DNA of 64,000 nt from Palaemon carinicauda (lineage: Eukaryota > Arthropoda > Malacostraca > Decapoda > Palaemonidae), in assembly GCF_036898095.1 (NCBI RefSeq), contig NC_090745.1, positions 86,482,217 through 86,546,216 of the forward strand, in the 5' to 3' direction. Position 1 is the first letter of the stretch, and every line of letters starts with the position of its first letter. Position numbers and translations under genes: made by a program. Shown piece by piece: positions 57,820 to 64,000 of this stretch. The notes under the pieces were generated by a model that saw nothing but the letters and a program-made list of their open reading frames with translations, had not been told where the DNA came from and searched no databases.

Positions 57820-59025
57820 GAATTAGGGAATTGTAGTGGTGGAGCCCCCACCACTACTGCACTCGTTGCTACGAATGGTCCCAGAGTGTAGCAGTTCTCG
57901 TAAAGAGACTGGACATTCTTAAGATAAAAGACGCGAACACTGATTTGCTTTTCCAATAGGTTGCGTCGAATATATTTTGCAGAGATCTATTAGTTTAAAG
58001 GCCACGGAAGTTGTGACAGCTCTAACTTCGTGTGTCCTTACCTTCAGCCAAGCTTGGTCTTCCTCATTCAGAAGGGAATGAGCTTCTCGTATTAACAGTC
58101 TGATAAAATAGGAAAAAGAATTCTCTGACATAGGCAAAGATGGATTCTTAACTGAACACCATAAAGCTTCAGACGGGCCTCGTAAAGGTTTTAAAATAGA
58201 ACTTAAGAGCTCTTACAGGACATAATACTCTTTCTAGTTCATTTCCAACCATACGAAAAGTTTGGAATATTGAACGATATTGGTCAAGGCCGAGAAGGCA
58301 GCTCGTGTTTGGCTAGAAAACCAAGATGTAGAACATGTAGCCGTTTCGGATGAGAATCCGATGTTCTTGCTGAAGGCATGAATCTCACTGACTCTTTTAG
58401 CTGTGGTTAAGCATATCAGGCAAAGAGTCTTAAAGGTGAGATCTTTCAGGGAGGCTGATTGAAGTGGTTCGAACCTGTCTAACATAAGGAATCTTAGAAC
58501 CACGTCTAAATTCCAACCAGGTGTAACCAAACGACGCTCCTTCGTGGTCTCAAAAGACTTAAGGAGGTCCTGTAGATCTTTATTGTTGGAAAGATCTAAG
58601 CCTCTGTGACGGAAGACTGATGCCAACATGCTTCTGTAACTCTTGATAGTGGGAGCTGAAAGAGATCGCTCTTTCCTCAGATATAAGAGGAAGTCAGCTA
58701 TTTGAGTTACAGAGGTACTGGTCGAGGATATGGATACTGACTTGCACCAGTTTCGGAAGATTTCCCACTTCGATTGGTAGACTCTAAGGGTGGATGTTCT
58801 CCTTGCTCTAGCAATCGCTCTGGTTGCCTCCTTCGAAAAACCTCTTGTTCTCGAGAGTCTTTCGATATTCTGAAGGCAGTCAGACGAAGAGCGTGGAGGC
58901 CTTGGAGTACCTTCTTTACGCGTGGCAGACGTAGCAGGTCCACCCTTAGGGGAAGTGTTCTGGGAACGTCTACTAGCCATCGAAGTACCTCGGTAAGTAT
59001 TCTCTCGCGGGCCAGAGGGAAGCAA
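57820..59025 (-). pseudogene. A2 tyrosine recombinase (frameshifted)
   Basis: The main frame (59025-58234) runs through RRTSTLRVYQSKWEIFRNWC without a break, showing that the YR ORF is a separate frame from RT/RNase H. The first catalytic Arg is in TTAKRVSEIH. After ATCSTSWF the frame shifts near 58320. The next parts are in other frames: RTHEVRAVTTSVAF near 58030-57990 and VFYLKNVQSLYENC near 57935-57890, carrying HxxR and the Tyr. At least two frameshifts are present. Confidence 0.85.
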
Positions 59026-59976
59026 CTAGAGTCAACTTTGTCCCTTCGTGAGAGGCGAACTTCTGCAGTACCTTGTTGACAATCTAGAACGGAGGGAATG
59101 CATATAGATCTAGATGAGACCAATCTAGTGAAAGGCATCTATAAGAACTACTGCTGGGTCCGGGATAGGTGAGCAAAGTATTGAGAGCCTCTTGGACATC
59201 GAGATTGCGAAGAGATCTATGGTTGGCTGGCCCCAGGTGACCCAAAGTCTCTTGCATACATCCTTGTGGAGGGTCCAATGTGTTGGAATTATTGTCCCTT
59301 CCTACTGAAACAATCTGCTAAGACATTCAAGTTGCCTTGGATGAAACTCGTTACTAGTGAAAAGTCTAGACCTGTTGAACAGGAGAGGAGGTCACTTGCG
59401 AACTCGTACCATGTCAGAGAGTAGGTCCCTCCTTGCTAGGAGATGTACATCAAAGCACGGAGTTGACCGTGTTCACCTCCACCACTTTGCCTTGAAGGAG
59501 AGACCTGAAGCTTTTCCAGGTCAGACGTATTGCCAGAAGCTTCTTGCAGTTGAAATGGATTGTCCTTTGACTCGAGTTCCATAATCCCGAGCATTCCCTA
59601 CCGCCTAAGGACGCACCCCAGCCTACGTCCGATGCGTCTGAGAAGAGAACGTGGTTGGGAGTCTGAACAGTCAGGGGAAGACCCATTCAAAGGTTGATAA
59701 AGTCCTTTCATCAAGTCAGACCAGACTATCTTTCCGGAAACCGGGATCGAGACCGCTTCTAGCGTCTTGTCCTTTTCCAGTGAAGAGCTAGATGATACCG
59801 AAGAGGACGGAGGTGTAGTCTTCCAAGAGACACCAATTGAACCACGGATGACAGTGTCCTAACCAGACTCATCCACAGCCTGACAGGGCCGTGTTCCTTC
59901 TTCAGCATCTTCTGGATGGATAGCATGGCTGGGGGATGATCGTCTTGTTCAGCCATGTCCCCATCAGAGGGTTCCT
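58707..59976 (-). pseudogene. A2 RT thumb and RNase H (RT catalytic core deleted)
   Basis: The minus strand goes from gag acidic codons (about 59990-59960) straight into IQKMLKKEHGPVRLWMSLVR and LGRLHLRPL, which in A1 lies after the palm (from about 5200). About 1.4 kb corresponding to the gag tail and RT fingers/palm is therefore missing. RNase H follows: VLFSDASDVGWG at about 59670-59635 and a decayed remainder. The C-terminal frame ends at 58707 with the tail overlapping YR, giving the natural RT/RNase H stop that A1 has lost. Confidence 0.8.
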
Positions 59977-59999
59977 CATCCGAAACTGATGAGGAAACG

Positions 60000-62095
60000 G
60001 CAACGGAGTGGGCAACGTCTGACTCGCTGAATCCGGTCGCACTGGTGGATGCGTGACGGAGCCGGACACAAGATCATGGTACTGCTGCACAGTCTGTGAA
60101 CTGTCAACCATGGGGACGCGAGGAAGTACAGCGACAACCCGAAACTGTCTAGACTGTCTGGGTTGTGCAGACAACCCCCTACCGGGTTGCTGAGGTTGCC
60201 GCACTGCGTCACAACAAGTCACCTCTGCTGGTTGTTGAACGTCATCCTAGTGACACACTGAACGTCCACAACCACCTCCGAGAGTTGCTTAACGTCAACG
60301 TGCGACTGGCAACCCACACTGGGTCGCACCGGTGGGGGAACCATCTCAACTGGCGAACGTGAGTAGGATACCTCAGCGTCAACAGGGCGTACAACCAACC
60401 GGAAGGAAGGTTGTTGGCTAGAAGGTTCTTCTCCGTAAAAAAATCCTCTAACAAGGACTAAGCTTGGACTGCATGTCTTGCAACAAAGCCCATTAGGGTC
60501 TATGGGAGCAGGTGTGGCAACAGACGGGATTAGCGACTGAAGCGGAACCATTCACCATCCCTGGAAGCATGTTATGCTTTAATTAAAGTCCATAGGAGGC
60601 TAAGCAGCTTAAGGCTCCTCTCCAAATGACAGAGTCCTCAAGGGAATATCAGAAGGAGGGAGAACAGCACTTTCTCATCTACAGGAACCATGTCCGAGAA
60701 AAGCTAGGTTATCTCAGTGAGGGTTTCACTGGTGCATAAGCAGCAGACCAGAAGGCAACGTTATGTAACTGCTTGACAGTCTGTGAACTGTCAAAAACTG
60801 AACTGTCAACCACAACAGGAGCGTGAGGACATACAGCACTGGTGCATAGTAGCAGACCAGAAGGCAACTTCATGTAACTGCTTGACAGTCTGTGAGCTGG
60901 CAACAACCAAAGCTGTGTGGGGAAGCCTCAACTCCTGACTGACTAGACTGCTGCGGGCGAGTGGCGGTAACCACAGTGGGTTGCGGAGGCTGACACACCG
61001 TGTCAAAACACGGCAGCTTGTGGTAGCTCACGCACGGCAACGGAGTGCTCCGTGTGTCTGTGGGAGTCAGCATGCGTCTGGCAGGGTCGACTGCGCATGG
61101 GTGGAGGAGCTCTCACAACAAGAGTGTGGGAGCAGGCAGCCATGCTGGGCGCACAACCGTGGCAGGCTGTAGGCCAACGGGTGCATCGTCAACCTTCTCC
61201 GCAGTCGGAGTGTGGGAGCTGGCAACAACAAAAGCGGAGTGCTGGTGCGTGGGATGGACTGCCGTGGGTTGCGGAGCATGCCGCATTGCGTCAAAACACG
61301 GCAGCTTTACAGCACCTTCCCACTGCTGATGCGGTAGCTCACGCATGTCAACGGAGGGTGCAGCATGAACATGCGTCTGGCAGGGTCGACTGCGCATCGG
61401 TGGTGGAGCTCTCACAGGTGGAGTGTGGGAGCAGGCAGCAGCAGTATCTGCTGAGCGCACAACCGTGGCAGGTTGTAGGTTAACAGGTGCAGTGTCAACC
61501 TTCTCAGCACGATACTCCTGCATGAAGGAAGCAAGCTGAGACTGCATAGTCTGCAGCATGGACCATTTGGGTCTATAAAAGTCGGCAACAAACGGAGCTA
61601 CTGTCCGTTGTGACTGAGGGTCTAAAACAGCTGGTGCGGCAACAGACGGAGTTACTGCCTGTTGCGGTACCACCTTGCCTCTCTTGGGAGGTGTGCAGTC
61701 GTCGGATGACTGCAGCGAGTCCGAACTGACCCAGTGGCTACACCTAGGCCGTTGGACTTGCGCGGAAGGGACCGACTTGCACTAAAAAGCTGCAAGATTT
61801 GGTCCATGGTTTCTGCGAGAAACCTCTTCCGCAGACGAGGAATAAATGGGCTCTCTCGTCTTTGTGTGGGTGGGGCGATCACGTCGGCAACGTGTGTAGA
61901 TACACCCGAAACCACCGAGGGAAACGTCTGTTCGTCGATCAAGGCCTGTGGAACCCATAAGTCCTTCGACATTACTTCTCCCCTGGGCTTGGGAGCTTGT
62001 AAGAGGTATCGGACTAGGTGAACAACTGGCACGAACAGACTAACCCTCGAACGCAACACTGTAACACTTTGCGCATATCACTTTATCACTTTTGA
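60000..62095 (-). pseudogene. A2 gag-like ORF1, broken and repeat-expanded
   Basis: Minus-strand frames match the Pro/Ser/Gln/Val-rich middle of A1 ORF1 (for example SVRTRCS and QQAVTPSVAAPA). The N-terminal Cys/His cluster is not found, as similarity to A1 stops near 62095. Internal duplications include a ~300-bp repeat (CATGCGTCTGGCAGGGTCGA at 61071 and 61370) and a ~108-bp repeat (TGTAACTGCTTGACAGTCTG near 60764 and 60872). Several frames are needed to span it. Confidence 0.7.
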
Positions 62096-63452
62096 TTTTC
62101 TGTTAGCACTTATTTCACTGAAATCGAAACTTTAACTGATTTCCATCTGAAACACGCAATCCTATCCTTCATTAAAAGGTAGTAATTGCGAAAACAGTTT
62201 ACAATGCAACAGAAAAACATAATTAAAGATAAAGAATTCAGTGGCTGGAAAAGAGACTAAACACTAGATCAAATAAACTACGTTTAAAATCTCTCACCGC
62301 ATAAAGCCTGGGAACAAGAATAAAACTCTAGAAACGTTTTACCTTCTTCCCCTACAGCGACTAGGGAGAAGAGAAAAAAACGAGAACAACGTTACCCGCT
62401 TGAACGAAACGTTTATTCTCCTCTCTCTCCCTCCGTCTCTATCTCTCTCTCTCTTCTCTCTCGACTTAGAACCTGAGAGAAGAGCCCAATTATATATCGT
62501 TAAAACATATTATTTGCTAAAGGAAAAAACTGAAAGGTTTCCCAAATAAAAAGTTCCTTTATTAGAATTTAAACCATTTAAGCTAAGAAAGAATGAACGA
62601 AACGCTAGAATCGGTTTACTCTTACTGCAACGTGAAACCGTGAAATACTCTCTCTCTATCGTAACGATAGAGCGCATGTTGAACGTTCTGAACGTCAACA
62701 ACTGCGGAGACTAAACTAAACGTTAGTTCATCTTTGAAAACAGTACGAGACTTATCAAAGAAATTCTTTCAAAAACATTAAAATTAAAAAAGTATAAATT
62801 CTAAAAGGTAAATACGAAATGACGGGCTCAATGTTAATTAACTTCGGTTCCAAGTAAGGACCGCCTACTATTAGGAAAGGTCGCATATAAACAAACATAA
62901 AAATTAATTTTTATAAGTTTATAATAAATGGAAAGTTAATCGAAGAGGCCTATAAAGGCGGAGAGATATAAACTAAATAGATCTATAACTTGTTAAGCAA
63001 AATTACCAAAAACCTAAACACACTTCCGTCTAAGGGAAGGGTCGGCCATTTAAAAGTGAATGAGAGTCCATACTCTCTTCGTCACCAACACTTCCGTCTA
63101 AGGGAAGGGTCGGCCATAATTAAATCTATCCAAAACGAGTTCAAGTTTTGAAATGAAGATAAAACCCCTGCATAGCGAAAGCTCAAAACTGGAATAGTGT
63201 ACTTCACCAATTCGTTGTGAAAACAAATCCAGTTAGGGACGGCGTATTTAGTAGGTCTTGCCTGTGGCACGACAGAGGGAAAATTGGTTCTATGTTGACA
63301 TCGAGTACTTGAGTACCTACTTGACAGATGGCGCTGTTGATGTACACCCCCACATGTATAGCGATCGCTGGCGTATTCCGCCCGTAGATTTTTTCTGTCG
63401 GGCAGCAGGGATGCAGCTATATGATCATCGGGTAAGTTTGATATTGAAAAAA

Positions 63453-63740
63453 ATTCTATCCTCTTGTCGGTTTTTCACAAAGCAAAAGTTGTAGGAATTC
63501 AAGTGTTCTTATTCTATTGTAAGCATGAATGACATAACATGATAATATGAAAAATGTTATACTCTACTCAATACATATTTTCTTGAACAAAATTTAACAT
63601 CACACTCAAATCGAAGTAAAATTTTATTCTACCACCAAGTTTGGGGTACAAAGACTATGTAAAAGTAACCATTTTTTTTTTTACTGGCCACAGTTCTGAC
63701 TGCTGTGTTTTTATTATTCATAAACAAAGAATGGTAAGTG
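63453..63740. other. Spacer between A2 and A3
   Basis: About 290 bp of AT-rich sequence; nothing recognised. Confidence 0.5.
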
Positions 63741-64000
63741 AAGATGTTATTTTCATTAGTAAAATAAATTTTTGAATATACTTACCCGATGATCATATAG
63801 CTGTCAGCTCTGCTGCCCGACAGAAAAACCTACGGGCGGAATACGCCAGCGATCGCTATACAGGTGGGGGTGTACATCAACAGCGCCATCTGTCAAGTAG
63901 GTACTCAAGTACTCGATGTCAACACAGAACCAATTTTCTCCTCTGTCCACTGGGTCTCTATTGGGGAGGATGGGTGGGTCCTTTAATTTATGATCATCGG
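63741..64000 (-). mobile_element. DIRS-like retrotransposon A3, left end (cut by window)
   Basis: This terminus and ITR are almost identical to the left end of A2 (57092-57350), including CCCGATGATCATATAGCTG, GCGATCGC and GTCTCTATTGGGGAGGA, and reach the start of the ICR (GATCATCGG) at 64000. The orientation is therefore minus, the same as A2. The body lies outside the window. Confidence 0.92.

Larger units (their letters stand above)
57092..63452 (-). mobile_element. DIRS-like retrotransposon A2 (internally deleted)
   Basis: This 6.36-kb minus-strand member belongs to A1's superfamily. ITRs lie at about 57130-57300 and 63270-63435, and the ICR at about 57345-57435. The order on the minus strand is gag-like region (62060-60000), a truncated RT joined directly to gag, RNase H (about 59970-59280) and tyrosine recombinase (about 59025-57820). 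The RT palm with the YLDDW box is missing. The terminal motif is CCCGATGATCATATAGCTG, where A1 has CCCGTGATTATATAAGC. The 5' leader (62100-63170) contains a segment absent from A1, with two copies of ACTTCCGTCTAAGGGAAGGG. Confidence 0.9.

Overview
The window looks like intron-rich, repeat-dense animal DNA, most likely from a decapod crustacean. The only host gene I can name is the 3' end of OPA1, the mitochondrial dynamin-like GTPase. Its last three coding exons lie on the + strand at 10549-10642, 16433-16543 and 17083-17147, with good splice sites and continuous phase, and an AT-rich probable 3' UTR follows. The encoded C-terminus is arthropod-like. The decapod assignment is inference from that and from the abundance of DIRS-type retrotransposons.

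Most of the rest is transposable elements. Five DIRS-like (tyrosine-recombinase) retrotransposons are wholly inside the window and a sixth enters at the right edge. Each has inverted terminal repeats (ITRs) plus an internal complementary region (ICR), the fused copy of both termini that templates circular replication. (1) A1, 2009-8063, +, nearly intact in RT/RNase H/YR. (2) B1, 22944-29428, +, a diverged family with several stops and frameshifts. (3) N1, 29548-37858, -, heavily decayed and holding a 500-N gap. (4) N2, 46691-54351, -, heavily decayed, with a 5S rRNA-like sequence inside its RT region. (5) A2, 57092-63452, -, missing the RT catalytic core. (6) A3, from 63741, -, cut by the window end. 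A short deleted relative of B1 probably lies at 19580-21430.

A1 and N2 each sit inside a different copy of the same RTE-like LINE (about 500-9656 and 45243-54634), so the window records nested insertions with readable flanks. Other repeats: a minus-strand Ty3/Gypsy pol fragment (39059-42479) inside a Tigger/pogo-like element and bounded by a 58-bp direct repeat; CR1/L2-like LINE 3' fragments (42820-44400, 44580-45040); an RT fragment (12005-12540); a TTAA-bounded MITE in two opposite copies (15715-16024, 54758-55064); foldback elements; and several minisatellites and microsatellites.

Layout: 0-9.7 kb LINE with nested A1; 9.7-19 kb OPA1 3' end with repeats; 19-29.4 kb family-B DIRS; 29.5-37.9 kb N1; 38-42.8 kb Tigger plus Gypsy; 42.8-45.2 kb LINE remnants; 45.2-54.6 kb second LINE with nested N2; 55-57 kb unassigned, with one plausible minus-strand exon of unknown gene; 57-64 kb two same-orientation A-family DIRS copies. 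All calls were made by eye from sequence and translations; no alignment or search was run.
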